Below, one piece after another: positions 8,593-16,768 of a stretch of DNA of 64,000 bases. Made by a program: the position numbers and the translations under genes. The stretch lies in assembly GCA_947495135.1 (NCBI GenBank), contig CANLXN010000001.1, positions 682,001 to 746,000 on the forward strand. The letters run 5' to 3'. The stretch comes from an uncultured Flavobacteriaceae bacterium (GTDB lineage Bacteria > Bacteroidota > Bacteroidia > Flavobacteriales > Flavobacteriaceae). The notes under the pieces are model-generated. The model had not been told where the DNA came from. It was given only the letters and a program-made list of their open reading frames with translations, and did not search any database. Positions within the stretch are counted from its first letter, which is position 1. Each line of letters opens with the position of its first letter.

Positions 8593-9012
8593 ATGCGATT
8601 AAAGAAAATCATGGTTTCAATAATGCTATTTCTTGCAGCTTCGTCATTTTTGACTGCCCAAGAAGTAGAGGTAAATAACTCAGAATTGCTCCCTATGCTT
8701 TGCAAGGGTTGGGAAATGGAATACGCCATGATGCAAGGAACCCAAATGAAACAAAAGCCAGGAGCAGCAAATACTGAATTTGAATTTAAGACCGATGGCT
8801 CCTATTTATTGCTCGGTAACGACGGAACGAAGAGCATTGGTTCTTGGCGCTTAAATAGTGAGATGAACTATGTAGAGTTGCTAATGAAAGGGCAGGAAGT
8901 TTCTAGAATTAAATCAATTGTGGCAGATAAGCTTATCATGGTGTTACCACCAAAGGAGAATGCTCCAGCACAGTTGTCTGCAATTGAAATTCATTTCAAA
9001 CGTAAAGTTTAA
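8593..9012 (+). CDS. Secreted lipocalin-like protein
   Basis: A 139-residue protein with a signal peptide (to about residue 22, 'SFLTAQ') and a series of short beta-strands: 'F-E-F-K-T-D-G-S-Y-L-L' , 'G-S-W-R-L' and 'I-H-F-K-R' . This looks like the small lipocalin-like/DUF5004 proteins of Bacteroidota, which begin with a W-x-x-x strand and an 'F-x-x-D-G-x-Y' motif. Ligand unknown. It is 2 nt after the HAD gene and 24 nt before the CCG gene, so co-transcribed. Confidence 0.7.
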   Translation: MRLKKIMVSIMLFLAASSFLTAQEVEVNNSELLPMLCKGWEMEYAMMQGTQMKQKPGAANTEFEFKTDGSYLLLGNDGTKSIGSWRLNSEMNYVELLMKGQEVSRIKSIVADKLIMVLPPKENAPAQLSAIEIHFKRKV

Positions 9013-9036
9013 CGAGCATCTATTAAAAAATAAAGC

Positions 9037-9828
9037 ATGAGTGAAGTAATAAAAGTTCCAACAATGGCAGAGTTTATGGCCCAAGGAAAGAATCCTGAGG
9101 TGCTATTTTGGGTTGGTTGTGCAGGAAGTTTTGATGATAGAGCTAAGAAAATTAGCAAGGCGTTTGCAAAATTGTTAAACAATGCTGGAGTAGAATTCGC
9201 GGTTCTTGGAACCGAGGAAGGATGCTCCGGAGATCCAGCAAAACGAGCTGGGAACGAATTTTTATTTCAGATGCAAGCTATGATGAACATTCAAGTTCTA
9301 AATGGCTATGAAATTAAAAAAATTGTAACCACTTGTCCGCATTGCTTCAATACACTTAAAAACGAATATCCAGAGTTAGGCGGAACCTATGAGGTGATGC
9401 ACCATACACAATTTCTTAAGTCCTTATTAAATGAGGGCCGACTGAAAGTCGAAGGTGGAAAATTCAAAGGAAAACGAATTACGTTTCACGACCCTTGCTA
9501 TCTAGGAAGAGCCAATAATGAATATGAAGCTCCTCGGGATCTATTAAGAAAATTGGAAGTGGAACTCGTAGAAATGAAAAGATGCAAGTCTCGTGGACTT
9601 TGTTGCGGAGCGGGTGGAGCTCAAATGTTTAAAGAACCAGAAAACGGGGATAAAGACATTAATATTGAAAGAACCGAAGAGGCACTGGAAACTAAACCAG
9701 ATGTGATCGCCGCCGGTTGTCCATTTTGTAATACGATGATGACCGATGGAGTTAAAGGAAAAGAAAAAGAAGACAGCATAGAGGTAATGGATGTGGCAGA
9801 AATGATTGCGGCCGCAGCAGACCTATAA
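9037..9828 (+). CDS. CCG-domain Fe-S protein, HdrB/LldE-like
   Basis: A 263-residue soluble protein with two cysteine-rich CCG modules. Module one has 'V-G-C-A-G-S-F' , 'G-C-S-G-D' and 'T-C-P-H-C-F-N-T-L' . Module two has 'D-P-C-Y-L-G-R' , 'L-C-C-G-A-G-G' (about residues 189-195) and 'G-C-P-F-C-N-T-M-M' . In HdrB these cysteines hold a noncubane 4Fe-4S cluster that splits disulfides; in LldE/GlcF they take part in hydroxyacid oxidation. Together with 6799-8127 it would form one membrane-associated complex. Confidence 0.85.
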   Translation: MSEVIKVPTMAEFMAQGKNPEVLFWVGCAGSFDDRAKKISKAFAKLLNNAGVEFAVLGTEEGCSGDPAKRAGNEFLFQMQAMMNIQVLNGYEIKKIVTTCPHCFNTLKNEYPELGGTYEVMHHTQFLKSLLNEGRLKVEGGKFKGKRITFHDPCYLGRANNEYEAPRDLLRKLEVELVEMKRCKSRGLCCGAGGAQMFKEPENGDKDINIERTEEALETKPDVIAAGCPFCNTMMTDGVKGKEKEDSIEVMDVAEMIAAAADL

Positions 9829-9840
9829 CCAAAAAAATCA

Positions 9841-10326
9841 ATGTTAACAGATTTCAAAACATTACCAGATAGTTCTAGGATATGGATATACCAGTCCAAC
9901 AGAAAGCTTTCTGAAGAGGAGGTAAGTTCCATTGCTTCGAAAACTGAGGACTTTTTAAAAGAATGGACAGCTCATGGTTCAAATCTGGAAGCAGGTTTCG
10001 AAATAAAATACAACCGGTTTATTGTATTGGGCCTAAATCAAACTAATGCCTCCGCCTCAGGTTGCAGCATTGATGCCTCTGTGCATTTTATTCAGTCTTT
10101 GGAGAAGGAGTTTGGTGTTGACCTTATGGATAAAATGAACGTCACCTTCTATAACGGAGAATTTATAGCTCATAAGACTTTAGCCGATTTCAAGAAAATG
10201 GCAAAAAACAAATCTGTTTCACCCAATACGATTGTTTTTAATAATTTGGTGAATACCAAAGAAGAATACCAAGAACATTGGGAAGTTCCTGCAAAGGATA
10301 GTTGGCACAGTAGATTTTTAGCATGA
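9841..10326 (+). CDS. Conserved flavobacterial protein, often mislabelled ABC transporter ATPase
   Basis: A 161-residue soluble protein. Its conserved-looking features are 'W-I-Y-Q-S-N-R' (about residues 14-20), 'T-A-H-G-S-N-L' and 'A-S-G-C-S-I-D-A-S-V' (about 78-87), the last with one cysteine. Family members carry the label 'ABC transporter ATPase' in databases, but there is no Walker A, signature or Walker B motif and the protein is too short for a nucleotide-binding domain. It follows the CCG gene by 12 nt and precedes the GH3 fusion by 19 nt. Function unknown; the context suggests redox or cell-envelope work. Confidence 0.75.
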   Translation: MLTDFKTLPDSSRIWIYQSNRKLSEEEVSSIASKTEDFLKEWTAHGSNLEAGFEIKYNRFIVLGLNQTNASASGCSIDASVHFIQSLEKEFGVDLMDKMNVTFYNGEFIAHKTLADFKKMAKNKSVSPNTIVFNNLVNTKEEYQEHWEVPAKDSWHSRFLA

Positions 10327-10345
10327 TTATTGGTACTTTGGAATT

Positions 10346-13300
10346 ATGAATCGAATTTTAATAATAGTATTGCTTTTATCGACGTGTTTTTCGACGTTCG
10401 CGCAGCAAATTAACCCACTAATCGTAGTAGATGACCTTGAAAACCAACAAAGTTGGGTAGATAGTATCTATGGAAATATGAGCCTCCAAGAGAAGGTTGG
10501 GCAATTATTTATGGCGGACGTATTTTCTAGCGATCCAAAAGCCAAAACAGATAAGATAAAAGAACTTATTAACGACTACTATATTGGCGGGGTAATCTTT
10601 TCTAAAGGGGGGCCACTTAGACAGGCTAAACTAAATAATGAATTTCAAGAATTGTCCAAAGTTCCGCTTATGGTGGGAATGGATGCTGAATGGGGTTTGG
10701 CCATGAGATTGGATTCTACCTTCGCATACCCTTGGAATATGACTCTTGGCGCGATCAAGGACAATAGTGTTATTGAAAAAGTAGGAAGAAGAATTGGAGA
10801 TCATTCTAAACGAATGGGGGTTCATTTTAATTTTGCTCCTGTAGTTGATATAAATACCAATCCGAAAAACCCAATTATTGGAAACAGGTCTTTTGGGGAA
10901 GACAAAGATAATGTGACGGAAAAATCGATCGCATTTATGAAAGGAATGCAAAGCGCCGGAGTCTTAGCAAACGCAAAACACTTTCCAGGTCATGGCGATA
11001 CGGATACCGATTCTCATAAAACTTTACCAACCCTTTTATTCGAAAAAGAGAGATTAGATTCTCTGGAATTATATCCATATAAACGTATTATTAGAGATGG
11101 TTTGAGCAGCGTTATGGTTGCGCATCTCAATATTCCTTCGATTGTTCCTGAATCTGGCTATCCTTCTTCAATTTCAAAGAATGTAGTGACCAATATGCTA
11201 AAGGGAGAGCTAGGTTTTAATGGCCTTATTTTCACCGACGCCTTAAACATGAAAGGAGCTGCTGATTTTAAAAAGCCAGGAGAAATAGACCTTGCGGCGT
11301 TTCTGGCGGGAAATGATGTTCTTTTAATTTCAGAAGATATTCCCAAAGCGCACAAAATTATTGTTCAAGCCTATAGAGAAGGAGTGATCGATGAGGAACG
11401 ATTGGCGCATTCAGTTAAAAAAATACTTTTTGCCAAATACAAGGTAGGGCTTCATGATATGCAACCTGTAGCGACAGAAAATCTCTGGGAAGATCTAAAT
11501 GCACCAGAAGATTACCAACTTTACGAGGAAGCGATGGAAAAAGCATTGACCGTTATTAAAAACGACTCAATGGTAGTTCCAATAGTAGAGCTTCAAAAAA
11601 CCAAAATAGCGTATGTTTCTTTTGGGGATGATAGTGGAAAACCGTTTTTAAACGCCCTTAGAAAGTATGGAAAAGTGGATTGGGTTAAAGAAAATAACTT
11701 GGATGCTTACATTAAGAGACTATCGAAATATGACTATGTGATAGCCGGTTTTCACAAATCAAATGAGAATCCGTGGAAGGATTATAAATTTAAGGAGAAA
11801 GAGCTGGTGTGGTTATATGAAATTGCGAGAACCAATAAAGTTATTTTAGATGTTTTTGCTAGGCCTTATGCATTGTTAGATTTAAAGTCTACCGCCAACT
11901 TTGAAAGTATCATTGTGTCTTACCAAAATAGTAAAATGGCTCAAAACCTTTCAGCTCAACTTATATTCGGAGCTAGAACAGCGAATGGAAGAATTCCGGT
12001 TACTATAAACGACGATATCCCAGTTCATACATCGTATGTAACCAAGAAAACTGACCGTTTAAGATACGGGACTCCCGAAAGTGTTGGACTAGATAGTGAA
12101 AAATTAAAAAAAATTGACTCCTTAGCCAGAGTAGGACTGTGGAGTGGGATGATGCCTGGAGCTCAAATATTAGTGGCTAGAGAAGGAAAAGTTATCTACC
12201 AGAAAAACTTTGGATACCACACACCCGACAGGAAAATTAGGGTCCGAGACGACGATTTGTACGATGTCGCATCGCTTACTAAAATTTTGGCTTCACTTCC
12301 ATTAGCAATGGAATTAATGGATAGAGGAGCACTTAGCATGGATACGAAAATTTCAGAAATGCTACCAGAATTCAGAAATTCCAATAAAAGGAATATCACT
12401 CTGCAACGAATGCTCACCCATACCGCTCGCTTGAAATCTTGGATTCCTTTTTACATTAACACTATAGATACGGTTACTAAGCTTCCGTCTACAAAGTACT
12501 ATGCCAAAGAATGGAGTAAAGAATTTCCCACTCGTGTAGCTAATGACCTTTTTATAAGAAAAGATTATACAGATACTATTTATAAATTGATTAAAGAAAG
12601 TGATCTTAGAGGTAGAGCGGGATATAAATACAGTGATCTACCATTCTATCTTTTGAAAAAATATTTGGAGGACTTTTACGGAACTGGTTTAGATAAGATT
12701 GTACAGCGTAATATTTATGAGCCGCTTGGAGCAAATTATACCACTTTTAAACCTCTGGCAAAATTTGGCAAGAACGATATTACTCCATCCGAAAACGATA
12801 CCTATTTTAGAATGCAGAAAGTACATGGTCATGTTCACGATCAAGGAGCTGCTATGATGGGCGGAGTAAATGGTCATGCTGGTCTTTTTAGTAATGCAAA
12901 CGATGTTGCTAAAATTATGCAAATGTACCTTTGGAAAGGTACTTATGGAGGAAGGCAATATATCAAACCAGAGACCATAGATGCTTTCAATACTTGTTAT
13001 TATTGTGAAGATGATGTTAGAAGAGGAGTAGGTTTCGACAAGCCGCAGTTAGGTGACTCGGGGCCCACTTGCGGATGTGTTTCTATGACTAGTTTTGGAC
13101 ATAGTGGTTTTACAGGAACTTTTACCTGGGCAGATCCTGAAGAAGATATTGTGTATGTTTTCTTATCTAATAGAACTTTTCCAACGGCAGATAATCGGAA
13201 AATCATAGGTAGTAATTTACGTAGTAATATTCAAGCCGCTATTTATGATGCAATTATTCGTGAAGAAAGGCCAAAAGTTGTCTCTGTGGTTGAAAATTAA
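10346..13300 (+). CDS. GH3 N-acetylglucosaminidase (NagZ-like) fused to serine beta-lactamase-fold hydrolase
   Basis: A 984-residue exported protein (signal peptide to about residue 20). The N-terminal GH3 domain (about 35-370) has the NagZ lysine/histidine loop K211-H212-F-P-G-H with the D222-S-H224 dyad and the nucleophile D298 in 'F-T-D-A-L-N-M-K-G' . A linker GH3-C-like domain follows (about 385-570). The C-terminal half (about 585-975) is a class-C beta-lactamase/DD-peptidase fold: S643-L-T-K646, Y762-S-D764 and H919-S-G921. The pairing suggests a periplasmic enzyme that trims both the sugar and the peptide or ester part of peptidoglycan fragments. It is followed by bshA. The whole + strand run from 5849 may be co-transcribed. 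Confidence 0.9.
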   Translation: MNRILIIVLLLSTCFSTFAQQINPLIVVDDLENQQSWVDSIYGNMSLQEKVGQLFMADVFSSDPKAKTDKIKELINDYYIGGVIFSKGGPLRQAKLNNEFQELSKVPLMVGMDAEWGLAMRLDSTFAYPWNMTLGAIKDNSVIEKVGRRIGDHSKRMGVHFNFAPVVDINTNPKNPIIGNRSFGEDKDNVTEKSIAFMKGMQSAGVLANAKHFPGHGDTDTDSHKTLPTLLFEKERLDSLELYPYKRIIRDGLSSVMVAHLNIPSIVPESGYPSSISKNVVTNMLKGELGFNGLIFTDALNMKGAADFKKPGEIDLAAFLAGNDVLLISEDIPKAHKIIVQAYREGVIDEERLAHSVKKILFAKYKVGLHDMQPVATENLWEDLNAPEDYQLYEEAMEKALTVIKNDSMVVPIVELQKTKIAYVSFGDDSGKPFLNALRKYGKVDWVKENNLDAYIKRLSKYDYVIAGFHKSNENPWKDYKFKEKELVWLYEIARTNKVILDVFARPYALLDLKSTANFESIIVSYQNSKMAQNLSAQLIFGARTANGRIPVTINDDIPVHTSYVTKKTDRLRYGTPESVGLDSEKLKKIDSLARVGLWSGMMPGAQILVAREGKVIYQKNFGYHTPDRKIRVRDDDLYDVASLTKILASLPLAMELMDRGALSMDTKISEMLPEFRNSNKRNITLQRMLTHTARLKSWIPFYINTIDTVTKLPSTKYYAKEWSKEFPTRVANDLFIRKDYTDTIYKLIKESDLRGRAGYKYSDLPFYLLKKYLEDFYGTGLDKIVQRNIYEPLGANYTTFKPLAKFGKNDITPSENDTYFRMQKVHGHVHDQGAAMMGGVNGHAGLFSNANDVAKIMQMYLWKGTYGGRQYIKPETIDAFNTCYYCEDDVRRGVGFDKPQLGDSGPTCGCVSMTSFGHSGFTGTFTWADPEEDIVYVFLSNRTFPTADNRKIIGSNLRSNIQAAIYDAIIREERPKVVSVVEN

Positions 13301-13360
13301 TTCCACAGGACAGTCAAAATTAATTTAAACTCAACTTCTGCATTGGCAGAATGTATTCAT

Positions 13361-14491
13361 ATGAAAATAGCAATTGTTTGTTACCCAACCTTTGGTGGAA
13401 GTGGAGTAGTGGCTACAGAACTTGGATTGGCCTTAGTTGAAAGAGGGCATGAAGTTCATTTTATCACTTATAAACAGCCTGTACGATTAGAATTACTCTC
13501 TAAAAAAATTCATTTTCATGAAGTAGTGGTTCCAGACTATCCCTTATTTCAGTTTCAACCCTACGAATTAGCGCTTTCAAGTAAGTTAGTGGACATGGTG
13601 AAATTGTACAATATAGACCTGTTACATGTTCATTACGCTATTCCGCATGCATATGCAGGATATATGGCGAAAAAAATGCTTGCTGAAGAAGGAATTTATA
13701 TTCCAATGGTTACTACTTTGCACGGAACAGACATCACGCTGGTTGGAAACCATCCTTTTTACAAACCCGCTGTTACCTTCAGTATCAATCAAAGTGATGT
13801 GGTTACCTCGGTTTCTCAAAGCTTGAAGGATGATACGCTGCGATTATTCGATATTAAACAGGAAATCAATGTAGTCCCCAATTTTATTGAGGCTACTAAA
13901 TACCAAAAAGTATTTACCGACTGTCAGAGGGATTTAATGGCTTCTGAAAAGGAACGTATCATTACTCACATTAGTAACTTGAGACCAGTGAAGCGAATCC
14001 AAGACGTGGTAAAAGTTTTTCATAAAATTCAGCAAACTATTCCCTCTAAACTTATCATGGTAGGAGAAGGTCCAGAAAAGGCCCCAGCCGAAGAGCTTTG
14101 TCAATCTTTAGGAATAGAGGACAAAGTGGTTTTTGTTGGAAACAGTAGCGAAATTGATAAGATTTTATGTTTTAGCGATTTATTCTTATTGCCATCAGAG
14201 AAGGAAAGTTTTGGTTTGGCAGCACTAGAGGCTATGGTGAACGGAGTTCCAGTAATATCTACAAATACAGGTGGACTATCGGAGGTGAATGAACATGGAG
14301 TTAGCGGGTTCTTAAGCAATGTTGGAGATATAGACGATATGGCGAAGAATGCCATTGATATATTGTCTAATGATGCCACTTTAAACAGTTTTAAACTGCA
14401 AGCAAAAGAAGTGGCTATGAAATTCGATACACAGGCAATCGTTCCTCTGTACGAACGTGTGTACGAAGATGCTTTAAGCAAGATTCTTTAA
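13361..14491 (+). CDS. bshA: N-acetyl-alpha-D-glucosaminyl L-malate synthase (bacillithiol)
   Basis: A 376-residue GT4 glycosyltransferase that joins UDP-GlcNAc and L-malate, the first bacillithiol step. The N-terminus 'M-K-I-A-I-V-C-Y-P-T-F-G-G-S-G-V-V-A-T-E-L-G' is the BshA hallmark and defines the start at 13361, six codons after an upstream in-frame ATG. Further signatures: 'T-T-L-H-G-T-D-I-T-L-V-G' , 'H-I-S-N-L-R-P-V-K-R' and the nucleotide-sugar motif 'E-S-F-G-L-A-A-L-E-A-M' . bshB and bshC are not in the window. Confidence 0.95.
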   Translation: MKIAIVCYPTFGGSGVVATELGLALVERGHEVHFITYKQPVRLELLSKKIHFHEVVVPDYPLFQFQPYELALSSKLVDMVKLYNIDLLHVHYAIPHAYAGYMAKKMLAEEGIYIPMVTTLHGTDITLVGNHPFYKPAVTFSINQSDVVTSVSQSLKDDTLRLFDIKQEINVVPNFIEATKYQKVFTDCQRDLMASEKERIITHISNLRPVKRIQDVVKVFHKIQQTIPSKLIMVGEGPEKAPAEELCQSLGIEDKVVFVGNSSEIDKILCFSDLFLLPSEKESFGLAALEAMVNGVPVISTNTGGLSEVNEHGVSGFLSNVGDIDDMAKNAIDILSNDATLNSFKLQAKEVAMKFDTQAIVPLYERVYEDALSKIL

Positions 14492-14516
14492 TACTATACT
14501 TTTATTACTGGTCCCA

Positions 14517-15971
14517 TTAGTAATTCTGTTTTATAAACTCCATTGCGTTTTCGTGCAATACGCGTTCCACGATATGCTCTGGGCTTATTCTATTAAATTC
14601 GTTTAAACGATCCTTATTTTTTTCCATATAAAGTTTAGCGTGGATGAACAACTCTTCTCCTAAATCTTTAATATTTTCTGAAGTCCACAATCCTTTAATC
14701 GGATTTACAATACCATCGAAGTCGCTCCCTATGGCCTGAACTCCCCAGCAAAAGAGTCCTTCTTTGTCCAAAACTTCAGCGGCATGCTCAATTTGTCTCC
14801 ACACCAGTAGCGATTTTTTTCGAAGCTGTTTGCGTCTATTGGGAAAAATAGTCTTTGATTTTTGAATGGCCTTTTTGCTTCCTATTCTTCGTTCATCCAA
14901 CTGCAAACCCATTATGCCTTTGCTCTTTGCAAACCGAATGATTTCGCTGTCATAAAAATTAATATCTATGTCGTTAAAATTACTTGCCATTTCTGGAAAA
15001 TCAACCTTATCCCATTGTATAATAGACCGCTTTCCGTTCGCAGCTCCATGACTAGCGATTACAGGAATGTTCTGATCCGCATACTTAGTGTCCAATAAAT
15101 TGTAATAAGCCTTTCGAGAAGTCGTGCTCATATGTTTTACGTCTATTGGAATGCGCTTACCCAAGGTATTGTCTAGCAACAACTCAATGGCCTTCATACC
15201 TAACTCAGTGATTCCAGTATTTAAGCCTCTACTTTGATTTTCCCTTAGAGCGCCAACACTAATGCTGCTTGCGTGCCCACATAACTCATTGTAGAAATGA
15301 TGTGCAAGAGTTAAAAAGAGTGGGCGATGGGTCCATCCCTTCACTTTTCGGATATTTTCTAAAACCGATGTTTCATTTGCAGTATTTCTGTTGAGATCTA
15401 GCCCTGTATTAAATGCATGGCCACCTTCAATAGTTGTAATAATATTGATGATCTGTCTGGTATCTGTACTCTGAGCAATATTAGCTTCAATTTCAGAATA
15501 ATTACTTACTAATCTGTAGGTATAGACGACATCTTCAATACGCTGGATTTCATTTTCTAACTGCTTAAAGAAATCGTATTCTGCCATAAGATCTTCAAAA
15601 TAGTCCTGATGTCTAACTACATGATCTATTCGTTTCTGGCTAACGCTAGAGGCGAGGTTAACTAGCACATCTGTAAGCCTTTTCCAGCCCCAAATTCGTT
15701 TGGATAGAAAGTGTTTTTCGAAGGGGTATAGCGCCACCACTACCACCTTACTCTTAGACTTAGCCAGGGAAGTCATGTCTGTCTGAGTAAATTTAGTGAG
15801 GGTCATGATTCTATTGATAAACTTCTCCAGAATATTGGGCGGACTGTAGTACCAGATAGAATTTTTGCGATCTGGGTCCAAAACGTTTTGTTTCGCGGGA
15901 TTGTACTTATAACTTTTACTGTAAGACTTAAGCGAGGGATGGCAATGTAAGTCAACGTAATGTGTTTCCAT
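14517..15971 (-). CDS. Membrane dipeptidase-like amidohydrolase (peptidase M19 family)
   Basis: A 484-residue protein without signal peptide. It opens with 'Y-V-D-L-H-C-H-P-S' (the H-x-H metal pair), has 'T-T-I-E-G-G-H-A-F' with a bridging acidic residue, 'P-I-D-V-K-H-M-S' and 'I-P-V-I-A-S-H-G-A' for further metal ligands, and 'A-I-G-S-D-F-D-G-I' , the signature end of M19 (renal dipeptidase) enzymes. It probably cleaves dipeptides with two zinc ions. It is longer than typical M19 members (about 350-400), with extra sequence around residues 80-160. Confidence 0.85.
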   Translation of the reverse strand: METHYVDLHCHPSLKSYSKSYKYNPAKQNVLDPDRKNSIWYYSPPNILEKFINRIMTLTKFTQTDMTSLAKSKSKVVVVALYPFEKHFLSKRIWGWKRLTDVLVNLASSVSQKRIDHVVRHQDYFEDLMAEYDFFKQLENEIQRIEDVVYTYRLVSNYSEIEANIAQSTDTRQIINIITTIEGGHAFNTGLDLNRNTANETSVLENIRKVKGWTHRPLFLTLAHHFYNELCGHASSISVGALRENQSRGLNTGITELGMKAIELLLDNTLGKRIPIDVKHMSTTSRKAYYNLLDTKYADQNIPVIASHGAANGKRSIIQWDKVDFPEMASNFNDIDINFYDSEIIRFAKSKGIMGLQLDERRIGSKKAIQKSKTIFPNRRKQLRKKSLLVWRQIEHAAEVLDKEGLFCWGVQAIGSDFDGIVNPIKGLWTSENIKDLGEELFIHAKLYMEKNKDRLNEFNRISPEHIVERVLHENAMEFIKQNY

Positions 15972-16092
15972 AGTAGTTAGCTAATTGGTTAGCACAAATT
16001 TGCGACATATAATAGTGATAAAAAACAGGAAAATTCCTGAATTTACAGGGTATAAACCATTTAACTAAACGAAATAGACTTGCCCAAAAAGA

Positions 16093-16119
16093 AAGAGCTA
16101 CCTGTTTAGGGTAGCTCTT
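16093..16119 (-). terminator. Intrinsic terminator of the small beta-barrel gene
   Basis: A perfect 10-bp stem (AAGAGCTACC / GGTAGCTCTT) with a 7-nt loop, 21 nt past the stop at 16141. On the minus strand it runs into a T-rich tract (TCTTTTTG). Confidence 0.85.
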
Positions 16120-16140
16120 AAAATATTGAAAATCAATTAT

Positions 16141-16626
16141 TTAAAATTGATACCTAATTCCTAATGCAATATCAAAGTCGACATCATCTCTGAAATCTCC
16201 AAAACCTAATTCTGGTCTAAAATCTAAGGACAGTAATAGTGGAATATCAAAATTGTATTCTATTCCAATATCTCCAGCAGCAAAAGCAAAGGTTTCATTA
16301 TCTGGATCTCCGGGAAAGTCGTTGTCAAAAGAAACTTGACCAACTCCACCTCCAAATCCTGCATACCAATTAAAATTACCATCCAGTACCCAAATCCATT
16401 GGTACAAACCAGTTAGCTTGAATGCAGTTAAGTCGTTACCACTTCTCCAGCCCAAGCCGAGTTCTAGTCTATTATTACCGCTTAATGCGCGCTGGTAGCT
16501 AATTTCACTTCCAAAACCATCGCTATCTCCAAGCCGGAGACCAATTGCATTTTCAGAAATATTTTGGGCGTCGGCGCTTAAAGTTACGCACCCAATTGCG
16601 AAAAGAGCAAAAATTAATTTCTTCAT
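16141..16626 (-). CDS. Small outer-membrane beta-barrel protein
   Basis: A 161-residue protein with a signal peptide (MKKLIFALFAIGCVTLSADAQ) and alternating strands with aromatic residues ('L-G-L-G-W-R-S' , 'F-A-A-G-D-I-G-I-E-Y-N-F' ), ending in 'I-A-L-G-I-R-Y-Q-F' , whose terminal phenylalanine is typical of barrels inserted by BamA. The start at 16626 is preferred over an in-frame ATG 70 codons upstream because only it gives a signal peptide and a promoter box lies just ahead. Function unknown. Confidence 0.85.
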   Translation of the reverse strand: MKKLIFALFAIGCVTLSADAQNISENAIGLRLGDSDGFGSEISYQRALSGNNRLELGLGWRSGNDLTAFKLTGLYQWIWVLDGNFNWYAGFGGGVGQVSFDNDFPGDPDNETFAFAAGDIGIEYNFDIPLLLSLDFRPELGFGDFRDDVDFDIALGIRYQF

Positions 16627-16651
16627 AATTAGTTCATTTAAGTTTGTTAAA

Positions 16652-16659
16652 CAAAAGTA
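16652..16659 (-). promoter_or_regulatory. -7 promoter box (TACTTTTG) of the beta-barrel gene
   Basis: Minus-strand TACTTTTG, 25 nt before the ATG at 16626, lying inside the longer alternative reading frame and so supporting the shorter start. Confidence 0.6.
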
Positions 16660-16768
16660 GAAAAGGACTAAAATCAATTTAGTTAAAGCCTTCACAAGAT
16701 TTTTTATTTTATGCACCAACGATAGCACATACAAGTTAACGCTGTTTATTACCTTTACCATATTCACT

